DNA of 64,000 bases from Pleomorphomonas koreensis DSM 23070 (GCF_000425185.1 NZ_AULH01000013.1:62001-126000), one strand, 5' to 3'; shown: positions 17,228 to 26,718, numbered from the stretch's first letter. Translations and numbers: made by a program. The notes: generated by a model from the sequence alone, not told the origin.

Positions 17228-17254
17228 CGGTCGCGGGTTTCCGCGACCGTTTTC
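17228..17254 (+). terminator. secG terminator
   Basis: CGGTCGCGG (17228-17236), loop GTTT, CCGCGACCG (17241-17249), then TTTTC: a 9-bp perfect stem and short U-run 35 nt after the secG stop. Confidence 0.85.
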
Positions 17255-17390
17255 ACGAGACGGATCAGTGACTTGAAACGATGCGTCGGCCGGAGGGGCA
17301 GCCCCTTCCGGAACGGCCTTTTCGTTTTGTTTTGGATAAACCGGTCGGGCCTCTCCCCAAAGGGTCCGCGAAAAGATAGGTTGAAGGCCC

Positions 17391-19019
<1,629 letters not shown>

Positions 19020-19041
19020 GGGGAGCCAGATTTCAATCAGC

Positions 19042-19063
19042 ATGGTCCGCGAAGGCCGACCAT
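19042..19063. repeat. REP-like palindrome (family core CCGCGNAGGCGG), copy 1
   Basis: ATGGTCCGCGAAGGCCGACCAT is an imperfect palindrome followed by CTCAAG. Nearly the same unit with ATCTC flanking occurs twice at 43717-43787, and core-related hairpins occur at 29754 and 63227. It lies between the pyrG stop and its terminator. Confidence 0.6.
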
Positions 19064-19079
19064 CTCAAGCCAGAAGAGT

Positions 19080-19103
19080 CGCCGGTCATCCGGCGCTTTT
19101 TTG
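19080..19103. terminator. Terminator between pyrG and dctP
   Basis: CGCCGG, loop TCAT, CCGGCG, followed by CTTTTTTG on the plus strand. It lies 60 nt after pyrG and 5 nt from the convergent dctP stop. Confidence 0.8.
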
Positions 19104-19107
19104 TTGT

Positions 19108-20091
19108 TCAGCCCTCGGCCAGTTCCCTGATCCGGTCCATGCCGCCCACCGCCGGCGCCATCGCCGTCCAGACGCTCTCGGCGCCCTTCGTCCAGGAATC
19201 GCGATCCTCGGGAACGATCACCGCGCCGCCGGCCGCCTTGGCGGCGTCCATCGAGGTCGCCTCGTCAGCCTGCATCAGCCTGTCGAACCAGGTGGCGCCC
19301 TCGGCGATGGCCGCCGCGAAGACGGCCTTCTCCTCGTCATTGAGGCTGTTCCAGAAGCCGGCCGACAGATAGACGGCGCCGGTCGCCCAGATATGGGCGG
19401 TCTCGATCAGATAGGGCACCACCTCATAGAGCCGGAAGCCGGCATAGGCCGATTTCGTCAGGTCCATCATGTCGACGACGCCGGTCTTCAGCGCGTTGTA
19501 GGTCTCGGTGATCGGGATGGGCGTCGGCAGCGCGCCATAGGCCCTCCAGAATTCGACGTGCAGCGGGCTCTGGATGACGCGGATGCGCTTGCCGGCGACG
19601 CCGGCCGGCGTGGTCACCGGCTCCTTGGCGAGCAGGTGGCGGGCGCCGTAGTTGATGAAGCCGAGGGTGACGAAACCCTCGTCGGTCAGCTTGGCCTTGA
19701 ACGCGTCGCCGATCGGGCCGGCGGTGGCGCGGCGAACGTGGTCGCGGTCGCGGAAGACGAAGGGCAGGTCGAACAGCTGCGTCTCCGGCACCCAGCTCGA
19801 CAGCGCCGACAGGGTGGACAGGCTGGCCTGGATGGAATCGAGGCGGATGCCCTCGGCCACCTCCTTCTCGCCGCCCAGCGCGGCGTTGCCGACGATGCGG
19901 AAGTCGAAGCGGCCGGGCAGCTTCTCCTCGACGAGATCGCCCACCTTCAGCCAGATCCTGGTCTCCGGCTTGTCGTCGGCGAGCAGCGAGGCGACGGTCA
20001 GCGGCCTCGGCGCGGCGCGAGCCGGCCGGACAATCGCTGGCAGGGCGAGGGCGCCGGCAAGGCCGGTGGCGAAGCTGCGGCGGGTGAGCAT
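19108..20091 (-). CDS. dctP: TRAP transporter substrate-binding protein DctP
   Basis: The periplasmic binding protein of a TRAP transporter, 327 residues. A twin-arginine-like N-terminus (MLTRRSFATGLAGALALPAIVRPARA) precedes the mature protein. The DctP-family core includes AEGIRLDSIQ, LFDLPFVFRDRDHVRRA, GKRIRVIQSPLHVEFWRAYGALPTPIPITETYNALKTGVVDMMD, where the Arg in RIRV normally binds a substrate carboxylate. The ATG at 20091 follows dctQM by 20 nt. It is the third gene of an operon led by a TPP riboswitch, so the ligand is predicted to be thiamine or a precursor rather than a C4-dicarboxylate. That prediction rests on the riboswitch only. Confidence 0.9.
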   Translation of the reverse strand: MLTRRSFATGLAGALALPAIVRPARAAPRPLTVASLLADDKPETRIWLKVGDLVEEKLPGRFDFRIVGNAALGGEKEVAEGIRLDSIQASLSTLSALSSWVPETQLFDLPFVFRDRDHVRRATAGPIGDAFKAKLTDEGFVTLGFINYGARHLLAKEPVTTPAGVAGKRIRVIQSPLHVEFWRAYGALPTPIPITETYNALKTGVVDMMDLTKSAYAGFRLYEVVPYLIETAHIWATGAVYLSAGFWNSLNDEEKAVFAAAIAEGATWFDRLMQADEATSMDAAKAAGGAVIVPEDRDSWTKGAESVWTAMAPAVGGMDRIRELAEG

Positions 20092-20111
20092 GGTTATCTC
20101 CGAGGTCAGGG

Positions 20112-21908
20112 TCAGACGAGCGCCCAGAGGGCGGCGGCGAGGGCCATCGCCATGGTGGCGGCGATGAGGAACAGGGTGAGCGGCAGCACGGCGCGGAACA
20201 CGGGGCCGGCCGACAGACCGGTGATGCCGGCGGCGACGAACACCAGCACGCCGACCGGCGGCGTCAGGCCGCCGATCATCAGGTTGACGGTGAGGACAAC
20301 GCCGAAGGCCACCGGGTCGATGCCGGCGGCGACGGCTGACGGCAGCAAGAGCGGCGCGAACAGCAGGATGCCGGGGCCGACGTCGAGCGGGCCGCCGACC
20401 GCGAGCAGGATCAGGTTGGCGACCAGCATCACCGCCAGCGGATGGCCGCCGAATGCCGTTACCCATCCGGCCAGCGCCTGCGGCAGGCCGTCGATGGCCA
20501 GCAGGAAGACCAGCGGCGCCGACGAGGCGACCAAGAGGCCGATCGCCGCCGTCTCGCGGCCGGCCTGGAGGAAGGCGTCGAGGCTGGCCCGGCGGCCGTC
20601 CGGCGCCGCAAGGGTGGCGACAAGCGCATAGACCGAGGCGACGGCCGCCGCCTCGGTCGGCGTGGCGACGCCCAGGCGGATGCCGAAGAAGACGATCAGC
20701 GCCAGACCGAACACCGGTGCCGCCGCGACGAAAGCGGCGAGGCGCTCGCGCCGGCCGGCGGCCGGCCGGGCCGGCGTATCGGCGGAGAGATGCAGCATCA
20801 CCGCCATGGCCGCCGCCAGGATCAGGCCGGCGATCAGGCCGCCCTCGAACAGTGCGCCGACCGACAGGCCGGTGGCCGAAGCCAGCAGCAGGAAGGCGAT
20901 CGACGGCGGTATGATATTGGGCAGCACCGCCGTCGCTGCGACGATGGCCGCCGCCTTCTCCGGCCGGACGCCGTCGGCGACCAGCGCCGGCGCCAGCACC
21001 TTGGCGCCGAAAGCGGCGTCGGCGATCGACGAGCCGGAGACGCCGGAGAACATCAGGTTGGTGACGAGCGTCGCCTGCGCCATGCCGCCGCGCCGATGGC
21101 CGACCAGCGCCGAGGCGAGGCGGACGAGGCGATGGGCGAGGCCGCCGGCGTTCATCAGCATGCCGGCCAGCAGGAAGAAGGGGATGGCAAGCAGCAGGAA
21201 CTTGCCCATGCCCGACACCGTCTGCTGCACGATGGCCGCTTCCGGCAGGCGGGCGCCGAACGGCACCGCCAGCGCAAGGCCGACGATCAACGAATGCGAG
21301 AACGGTGCGCCTACTACAAGCGCCAGCGTGGCGGCGGCGCAGGCGATCAGGCTCGGCAGGCCGACCGGCAGCAGCACCGGCAGATGCGGCGCGGTGGCCA
21401 GCACGACGCCGCCGGCGATCACGGCGAAGGTGGCCGGCACCGACCGGCCGCCGGCCAGCGAAGCGAGGATGCGTTCGAGCGCCGCCAGGCCGCCGCCGAT
21501 GATCACCGGTACGAAGCGCCAGCTTTCGGAGAGGCCGAGGGTGGGCGAGGTGCCGCCGATCAGCACCGCCACCTTGCCGGCGCCTGATGTCAGCACCAGC
21601 ACGGCGGCCAGCGCCACGGCGTCGGCCGCCGCGTCGGCAACGGCGCGGCCGCGCGGTCCAAGACGGTGGATCACGACATCAATGCGCATGGCGAGCGGTC
21701 CGCGGGCGCAGAACGGCAGGCCGAGGAAGACCAGCGCCGTGTGCAGCCAGATGCCGAAGTCCTCGCTGGCGACGAAGCCGGCGCCGAGGGCGTAGCGCGA
21801 CAGGGTGGCGGCGAACACGGCGGCGAGCAGCACGGCGAGGATGGTCGCCGCAAGGCCGGCCAGCAGGCGGTCGATCGCCGCGGCTGCCCGTGCCGCCGTC
21901 CGCCTCAC
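20112..21908 (-). CDS. TRAP transporter fused permease (DctQ-DctM)
   Basis: A 598-residue fused permease. The N-terminal ~155 residues are the DctQ small subunit (four helices; FAATLSRYALGAGFVASEDFG and GPLAMRIDVVIHRL are typical). From about residue 180 it is the DctM large subunit with GMGKFLLLAIPFFLLAGMLMN, NLMFSGVSGSSIADAAFG, LPNIIPPSIAFLLLAS and LMIGGLTPPVGVLVF. TRAP permeases use the Na+ gradient and a DctP protein. I chose the GTG at 21908 because it overlaps the NIPSNAP stop in a GTGA; the frame is open to 21944. It belongs to the TPP-riboswitch operon. Confidence 0.9.
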   Translation of the reverse strand: MRRTAARAAAAIDRLLAGLAATILAVLLAAVFAATLSRYALGAGFVASEDFGIWLHTALVFLGLPFCARGPLAMRIDVVIHRLGPRGRAVADAAADAVALAAVLVLTSGAGKVAVLIGGTSPTLGLSESWRFVPVIIGGGLAALERILASLAGGRSVPATFAVIAGGVVLATAPHLPVLLPVGLPSLIACAAATLALVVGAPFSHSLIVGLALAVPFGARLPEAAIVQQTVSGMGKFLLLAIPFFLLAGMLMNAGGLAHRLVRLASALVGHRRGGMAQATLVTNLMFSGVSGSSIADAAFGAKVLAPALVADGVRPEKAAAIVAATAVLPNIIPPSIAFLLLASATGLSVGALFEGGLIAGLILAAAMAVMLHLSADTPARPAAGRRERLAAFVAAAPVFGLALIVFFGIRLGVATPTEAAAVASVYALVATLAAPDGRRASLDAFLQAGRETAAIGLLVASSAPLVFLLAIDGLPQALAGWVTAFGGHPLAVMLVANLILLAVGGPLDVGPGILLFAPLLLPSAVAAGIDPVAFGVVLTVNLMIGGLTPPVGVLVFVAAGITGLSAGPVFRAVLPLTLFLIAATMAMALAAALWALV

Positions 21909-22237
21909 GGCCGCACCCCGCTGCCGCCGAGCGGCGAGAACCATGTCGGCTTCAGGATGCGGCTCCGCATGGTCTGCACGTAAGGCGCCGCCTTGGCGCG
22001 GAAGGTCAGCCAGGCGGGATCGGCCTCCAGCGCGGCGCGGCGGCGCTGGCGGTCGGCGAGGTCGTCATATTGCCAGATGTGGACGACGTCGTTGACGGCG
22101 CCGATGTCCTGGGTGAACCAGCCGAGCAGCGTGCCGAGATGGCCGGCCTGGATCGCCATGCCCTTGGCAACGTAGAGGTCGAGATAGGTGCCGACATGCG
22201 CCGGCTCGATGGAATAGGTGCGTTCGTCGAGAATCAT
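21905..22237 (-). CDS. NIPSNAP family protein
   Basis: A 110-residue protein of the NIPSNAP family (ferredoxin-like alpha/beta fold): ILDERTYSIEPAHVGTYLDLY at the start, LGWFTQDIGAVNDVVHIWQYDDLADRQRRRAALEADPAW in the middle, and KAAPYVQTMRSRILKPT. Biochemical functions of bacterial members are largely unknown. It is the first gene after a TPP riboswitch (63 nt leader) and is coupled to the TRAP permease by a GTGA overlap, which points to a role in thiamine supply such as substrate binding or salvage. No strong Shine-Dalgarno precedes the ATG. Confidence 0.88.
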   Translation of the reverse strand: MILDERTYSIEPAHVGTYLDLYVAKGMAIQAGHLGTLLGWFTQDIGAVNDVVHIWQYDDLADRQRRRAALEADPAWLTFRAKAAPYVQTMRSRILKPTWFSPLGGSGVRP

Positions 22238-22301
22238 CGTCGTTCGGCCGTCGTTGGAATGGGAGCGGCGGAACGCGCGTCAGGCAAATGTCTGCATGGC
22301 T

Positions 22302-22381
22302 CTATCCCTCCGCCGGCATGACCCGGATCAGGTTCGTCGGGTTGGAGAAGCTCCTCTCAGCCCCGCATGGGGCACCCCGTG
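22302..22381 (-). promoter_or_regulatory. TPP riboswitch (THI element)
   Basis: Read on the minus strand, the conserved blocks occur in order: GGGGTGCC (22378-22371), CTGAGA (22360-22355), ACCC, GAACCTGATCCGGGTCATGC (with CCTGATC at 22332-22326), CCGGCG and AGGGA (22309-22305). These match the thiamine pyrophosphate aptamer almost base for base. The element lies 65 nt upstream of the NIPSNAP start and faces that gene, not the plus-strand aminotransferase. The expression platform is not obvious; no intrinsic terminator is seen between aptamer and ATG, so control of translation is more likely. Confidence 0.96.
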
Positions 22382-22510
22382 AGATGTACTGAGCTTAGCC
22401 CCGCGGCCGCCGCTGCGCCACCGGAAAGATGCCGCTGGCGGTCAGCAAGCCGCTTGCGGGGGCGGCGGGGGGCAACTAGGGTCGGCGCATCCATTGCAAC
22501 TGATTGCCAG

Positions 22511-23677
22511 ATGAAACCCACCAATCCGATCTTCACCGGCCTCCCCACCACCATCTTCGAGGTGATGTCCGGCCTTGCCCGCGAGACGGGCGCCATCAAC
22601 CTCGGCCAGGGCTTTCCCGACATCGACGGCCCGGAGGAGGTGCGCCGCGCCGCCGCCGAGGCGTTCATCGCCGGGCCGAACCAGTATCCGCCGATGATGG
22701 GCCTGCCGGCGCTCAGACAGGCGGTGGCGGCGATCAACAAGCGCTTCTACGGGCTCGACGTCGACTGGGCGAGCGAAGTGATGGTCACCTCCGGCGCCAC
22801 CGAGGCGCTGGCCGACGCTATCCTCGGCCTCGTCCGGCCGGGCGACGAAGTGGTGCTGATCGAGCCGCTCTACGACAGCTATCTGCCGATCGTCCGGCAG
22901 GCCGGCGGCATTGCCAAGCCGGTGCGCATTGCGCCGCCGACCTGGGAACTCGATCCCGATGCACTCGCCGCCGCCTTCTCCGACAAGACCAAGGCGATCC
23001 TGATCAACACGCCGATGAACCCGGCCGGCAAGGTATTCTCGCGGGCCGAGCTGGAGCTGATCGCCGGCCTCTGCCGCAAGCACGACGCGGTGATCATCTC
23101 CGACGAGGTCTACGAGCATCTGGTGTTCGACGGCGGGCGGCACCTGTCGCCGATGCAGATCCCAGGGATGCGCGACCGCGTGGTGCGCATCGGCTCGGCC
23201 GGCAAGACCTTCTCGCTGACCGGCTGGAAGATCGGCTACGTCACGGCGGCGCCGGCGCTGATGGAGCCAATCGCCAAGGCGCACCAGTTCGTCACCTTCA
23301 CGACGCCGCCGGCCTTGCAGGTGGCCGTCGCCCACGGCCTTGCCTTCGGCGACGACTATTTCGACGGCTTCGTCGCGGACTTGCAGGGCAAGCGCGACCG
23401 CCTCTCGAACGGCCTCGCGACGCTCGGCTTTACCGTGCTGCCGTCGGCCGGCACCTTTTTCGTCACGACCGACACCGGACCGCTCGGCGTCGACGACGAC
23501 GCGGACGCCTGTCTCAGGATGACGCGCGAGGCCGGCGTCGCGGCGGTGCCGCTGTCGGCCTTCTACGTTTCCGATCCGCCGAAGCGCTTCATCCGCTTCT
23601 GCTTCTCCAAGCGCGACGAAGTGCTGGACGAGGCGGTGTCCCGCCTCGCCGGCTGGATTGACAGACAGGGACGGTGA
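22511..23677 (+). CDS. Pyridoxal-phosphate aminotransferase (class I/II)
   Basis: A 388-residue fold-type I aminotransferase. Landmarks: GAINLGQGFPDIDGP (residues 27-41), NQYPPMMGLPALRQAV, TSGATEAL, NTPMNPAGKVFS with the PLP-contacting Asn, ISDEVYEHL and the Schiff-base Lys232 in SAGKTFSLTGWKIGY. The N-terminal pattern resembles the YbdL/kynurenine aminotransferase group, which acts on methionine and aromatic amino acids. It is coupled to the asparaginase gene by a GTGA overlap. The TPP riboswitch just upstream is on the other strand and does not regulate it. The exact substrate is unknown. Confidence 0.9.
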   Translation: MKPTNPIFTGLPTTIFEVMSGLARETGAINLGQGFPDIDGPEEVRRAAAEAFIAGPNQYPPMMGLPALRQAVAAINKRFYGLDVDWASEVMVTSGATEALADAILGLVRPGDEVVLIEPLYDSYLPIVRQAGGIAKPVRIAPPTWELDPDALAAAFSDKTKAILINTPMNPAGKVFSRAELELIAGLCRKHDAVIISDEVYEHLVFDGGRHLSPMQIPGMRDRVVRIGSAGKTFSLTGWKIGYVTAAPALMEPIAKAHQFVTFTTPPALQVAVAHGLAFGDDYFDGFVADLQGKRDRLSNGLATLGFTVLPSAGTFFVTTDTGPLGVDDDADACLRMTREAGVAAVPLSAFYVSDPPKRFIRFCFSKRDEVLDEAVSRLAGWIDRQGR

Positions 23678-24705
23678 TCGAGATGGAGAATCCGGTTCTG
23701 GTCGAGGTGACGCGCGGCCCCATCGTCGAGAGCTTCCACCGGGGATCGGTGGCGATCGTCGACGGCGACGGCCACCTGCTGTTCGGCGTCGGCGACATCG
23801 AGCGGCCGAGCTTCCCGCGTTCGGCGGTGAAGCCGTTCCAGGCGCTGCCCTTCGTGGAAAGCGGCGCCGCCGACCGCCTGGGCTTTGGCGACGCCGAGCT
23901 GGCGCTCGCCATGGCCTCGCACAACGCCGAGCCACGCCATGTCGAGACGGTGCGCGCCATGCTGTCCGCCGCCGGGCTCGACGAAGCATGCCTTGCCTGC
24001 GGCCCGCACTGGCCGGCCCGCCACGCCGACCAGGGCGCGCTGCACAAGGCCGACATGAAGCCCGGCCGCATCCACAACAACTGTTCTGGCAAGCACACCG
24101 GATTCCTCTGCACATGCGCCGTCACCGGCGCCGATCCGCGCGGCTACGAGAAGGCCGACCACCCTGTCATGCGCGAGGTGATCGCCGCCGGCGCGTCGAT
24201 GACCGGCACGCCGCACGCCACCGACATCTGCGGTACCGACGGTTGCTCGATCCCCACCTTCGCGGTGGCGCCGCGAGCGCTTGCCCACGGCTTCGCCCGC
24301 TTCGTCACCGGCGTCGGCCTGACCGCGACGCGCGCCCGCGCCGCCGAGCGGCTCAGGCTGGCCGCCGCCGCCGAGCCGTTCATGGTGGCCGGCACCGGCC
24401 GCTTCTGCACGCGGGTGATGACGGCGCTCGGCACGCGCGTGCTGGTCAAGACCGGCGCCGAAGGCGTGTTCATCGGCGCCGTCAAGGAGCTTGGCCTCGG
24501 CATCGCGCTGAAGATCGACGACGGCGCCGGCCGAGCCTCGGAAGCGGCGATGGCCGCCATTCTGATCGATCTCCTGAAACTCTCCCCCGATGATCCGGGT
24601 TATGACGAGATGCGGCAGCTTTCCAATCCGCCGGTGAAGTCCTGGGCCGGCGAGACGGTGGGCGAAATCCGCGTTACGGGGGCGCTGGGCGGCCTCGTCG
24701 GCTGA
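23674..24705 (+). CDS. Rhizobium-type (ReAV-like) L-asparaginase
   Basis: A 343-residue member of Asparaginase_II (PF06089), the class that includes R. etli ReAV and ReAIV. The residues known from ReAV all have counterparts, each shifted by +2: S50 and K53 (RSAVKPFQALP), S82 (MASHN), C137 and K140 (CSGKHTGFL) and C191 (DGCSIPT); the cysteines and K140 form a Zn site in ReAV. It hydrolyses asparagine to aspartate and ammonia. The GTG at 23674 overlaps the aminotransferase stop; an ATG at 23683 is an alternative start. It is the end of a two- or three-gene operon. Confidence 0.92.
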   Translation: MIEMENPVLVEVTRGPIVESFHRGSVAIVDGDGHLLFGVGDIERPSFPRSAVKPFQALPFVESGAADRLGFGDAELALAMASHNAEPRHVETVRAMLSAAGLDEACLACGPHWPARHADQGALHKADMKPGRIHNNCSGKHTGFLCTCAVTGADPRGYEKADHPVMREVIAAGASMTGTPHATDICGTDGCSIPTFAVAPRALAHGFARFVTGVGLTATRARAAERLRLAAAAEPFMVAGTGRFCTRVMTALGTRVLVKTGAEGVFIGAVKELGLGIALKIDDGAGRASEAAMAAILIDLLKLSPDDPGYDEMRQLSNPPVKSWAGETVGEIRVTGALGGLVG

Positions 24706-24726
24706 TCAAGGAGCACGGAGGACAGC

Positions 24727-24897
24727 ATGGGCGAAGTCGTCAAGCTGGACAGGAAGGCGCGCGAGGCGCGCCGCAAGGCCGAGGCCGCCAAGGCGAACGG
24801 CGCGGCGGGCAAGGCACCGGGCGGCGGCCGCGCCGTCGCGGCGGTCATCGGCGGACTGATCCTCGTCCTGATGATCGTGGTGACCTTCGTGCTCTGA
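24727..24897 (+). CDS. Small tail-anchored membrane protein, 56 residues
   Basis: Function unknown. The N-terminal ~30 residues are highly basic and Ala-rich (KLDRKAREARRKAEAAKANG), followed by a glycine-rich linker and one C-terminal membrane helix (AVAAVIGGLILVLMIVVTFVL) that ends the protein. GGAGG stands 6 nt before the ATG at 24727. It begins 21 nt after the asparaginase stop and is probably cotranscribed with it. The third-position GC bias fits a real gene. Confidence 0.7.
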   Translation: MGEVVKLDRKAREARRKAEAAKANGAAGKAPGGGRAVAAVIGGLILVLMIVVTFVL

Positions 24898-24973
24898 CCG
24901 GACCCGCGCTGCGGCGAGGGGGCTTCGCGCCGATCGATCGGGCGATACCCCTTGTCATGGCCGTCCATCCGGC

Positions 24974-25080
24974 CTGGAGCAATTCCAGCAAAAGTGGAAA
25001 CCGGTTCTGCGTCCGGAATTGCGTCAAAACAAAAAGATAGAGCATTTCCGGTGAAATCCTGTTCGCCGGAAATGCTCCAG
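24974..25080. repeat. 107-bp mosaic palindromic repeat (RIME1-like)
   Basis: The element begins CTGGAGCA and ends TGCTCCAG, a perfect 8-bp terminal inverted repeat. Inside are two palindromic modules: AATTCC...GGAATT around AACCGGTTCTGCGTCC, and GAGCATTTCCGG...CCGGAAATGCTC. This matches in length and architecture the Rhizobium-specific intergenic mosaic elements (RIME1, about 108 bp with two large palindromes). It has no coding capacity and its AT content is higher than its neighbours'. It lies between the 56-residue protein gene and the TetR operator. Confidence 0.75.
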
Positions 25081-25120
25081 TCCCGCGATCAACTCCCCGT
25101 CATCCCTGCTTCGCCCGCTT

Positions 25121-25136
25121 GACTGACTAGTCAGTC
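25121..25136. promoter_or_regulatory. Palindromic operator of the TetR-SDR operon
   Basis: GACTGACTAGTCAGTC is a perfect 16-bp palindrome, 17 nt before the tetR ATG, and the preceding bases give TTGACT as a possible -35. Sites of this form are typical autoregulatory TetR/AcrR operators. Confidence 0.75.
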
Positions 25137-25153
25137 GGAGTCATCTCTCCACC

Positions 25154-25720
25154 ATGGACGACAGAGAGCGACACATTCTGGAGGTCACCATCGGCCTCCT
25201 TGCCGAGGAAGGACTCGGCATTGCCACGGCGCGCATCGCCCGCGCAGCCGGGGTTGCCAACGGCACGCTGTTCAACGTCTTTCCGACCAAGCAGGCGCTG
25301 CTCGACAGGGTCTATGTCACGCTCAAGGGCGAGATGACGGCGACTTTCGGCAGCCTGGACCTTGCCGGCGGCGACTTCGTTGTCGCGTTGGGGGGCGCCT
25401 GGCGGAGCTACGTTCTCTGGGCGGTGTCGGCTCCCGACCGGCACCGGGTCATGCATCTCCTCAAGGGCGGCGGCGCGGTTTCGCCGGCAGCCGTCGCGGA
25501 AGGCGAGCAGGTCTTTGCCGAGGTGAGCCGGTTCGTCGACGCGGAAATGGCGGGCGGCAGGCTGGTGGCGATCGGATTTACGCATTTCGTCCGGCTGGCC
25601 GAGGCGGAGGCCGACGTGGTGATCGCGCTCGCCCGCGAGGGCGGGGTGACCGACGCGGCGCTCGACGCCCTGATCGACAGGGGATTCTCAGTGTTTCTCA
25701 ACGGCGTGACGTCCCGGTGA
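25154..25720 (+). CDS. TetR/AcrR family transcriptional regulator
   Basis: A 188-residue repressor with the N-terminal HTH (residues ~3-48: [43 protein letters not shown]) and a variable ligand-binding C-terminal part. A perfect palindrome directly upstream suggests autoregulation and control of the downstream SDR gene, whose frame begins within its stop region. The ligand is unknown; it may be the SDR substrate. Confidence 0.9.
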   Translation: MDDRERHILEVTIGLLAEEGLGIATARIARAAGVANGTLFNVFPTKQALLDRVYVTLKGEMTATFGSLDLAGGDFVVALGGAWRSYVLWAVSAPDRHRVMHLLKGGGAVSPAAVAEGEQVFAEVSRFVDAEMAGGRLVAIGFTHFVRLAEAEADVVIALAREGGVTDAALDALIDRGFSVFLNGVTSR

Positions 25721-25767
25721 CGGCAACAGGGCCGGAGCGGCTCGGGACGCGCGGGAAAGGGCTGATC

Positions 25768-26604
25768 ATGACGAGAACGGCATTGGTCACCGGCGCATCG
25801 GCCGGCATCGGCGAGGCGGTCGCCATCCGGCTGGCGGCGGAAGGCTTCCGCGTCTACGCCGGCGCGCGGCGGCTCGACCGCATGGAGCCTCTGAAGGCGA
25901 AGGGCATCCGCGCGCTGCCGCTCGACGTCACCGACGAGGCATCGATCGCCGCGGCGGTGGCCGCCATCGAGACGGAAAGCGGCGGCATCGACGTGCTGGT
26001 CAACAACGCCGGTTACGGCTCTTACGGCGCCGTCGAGGACGTGCCGCTCGACGAGGCGCGCCGCCAGTTCGAGGTCAACGTGTTCGGCCTTGCCGCGCTG
26101 ACCCGGCTCGTCCTGCCCTACATGCGGCGGCAGCGCTGGGGCCGGGTGATCAACATCACCTCGATCGGCGGCGTCCGCGCCTTTCCGTTCGGCGGCTGGT
26201 ACCACGCCACCAAATTCGCCGTCGAGGGGCTGTCGTCGAGCCTCAGGCAGGAACTCCGGCCGTTCGGCGTCGATGTGGTGCTGATCCGGCCGGGCGCCAT
26301 CAAGTCCGAATGGGCGGGCATCGCGCTCGACAATTTCAGGAAGACCTCGGGACACGGCGCCTATGCGCCGATGGTCAAGCTGGCCGAGGAGCTGTTTGCC
26401 AGCGACCGGGCGGAGAGGATGGCGGGCGAGCCGTCGGCGATCGCCGACGTGGTGGTGCGCGCCGCCACCGCCCGGCGTCCCCGCACGTCCTACACGGCGC
26501 CGCGCGCCGCCCGCGTCCTGCTGCGGCTGGTGTCGCTGCTCGCAAGCGATCGCCTTCGCGACGCCGTCGTCCGCCGCGTGCTGGGCATGCCAGCCCGTCT
26601 GTGA
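25768..26604 (+). CDS. Short-chain dehydrogenase/reductase (classical SDR)
   Basis: A 278-residue NAD(P)-dependent oxidoreductase: TGASAGIG cofactor loop (residues 8-15), DVTD, NNAG (79-82), catalytic Ser132, Tyr145 and Lys149 in the YHATK motif, then RPGAIKSEW. Arg-rich positions after beta-2 (GARRLDRM) favour NADP. The C-terminal ~50 residues contain a basic, partly hydrophobic extension. I chose the ATG at 25768 with GGGAAAGGG upstream; a GTG at 25717 overlapping the tetR stop is possible. The pair forms a TetR-SDR operon. Confidence 0.9.
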   Translation: MTRTALVTGASAGIGEAVAIRLAAEGFRVYAGARRLDRMEPLKAKGIRALPLDVTDEASIAAAVAAIETESGGIDVLVNNAGYGSYGAVEDVPLDEARRQFEVNVFGLAALTRLVLPYMRRQRWGRVINITSIGGVRAFPFGGWYHATKFAVEGLSSSLRQELRPFGVDVVLIRPGAIKSEWAGIALDNFRKTSGHGAYAPMVKLAEELFASDRAERMAGEPSAIADVVVRAATARRPRTSYTAPRAARVLLRLVSLLASDRLRDAVVRRVLGMPARL

Positions 26605-26718
26605 CGGGTCTCACGCCGCCTGCGGCGCCGGCGCGGTCGGCTGCCGCCGGCGGTCGATGGTGAGGCAGAGCGCCGCCGCCGCGAGGCAGAAGCCGCCGGC
26701 CACCAGCAGCGCCGGCAA

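Noticed and set aside
17291-17325. Hairpin-like CCGGAGGGGCAGCCCCTTCCGG upstream of pyrG as a terminator
   Set aside because: The downstream T-rich stretch is interrupted and the secG terminator already lies at 17228-17254. It could be a leader structure, but I cannot support a function.
22382-22510. TPP riboswitch as regulator of the aminotransferase-asparaginase genes
   Set aside because: The conserved blocks read in order only on the minus strand, so the element belongs to the NIPSNAP-TRAP operon.
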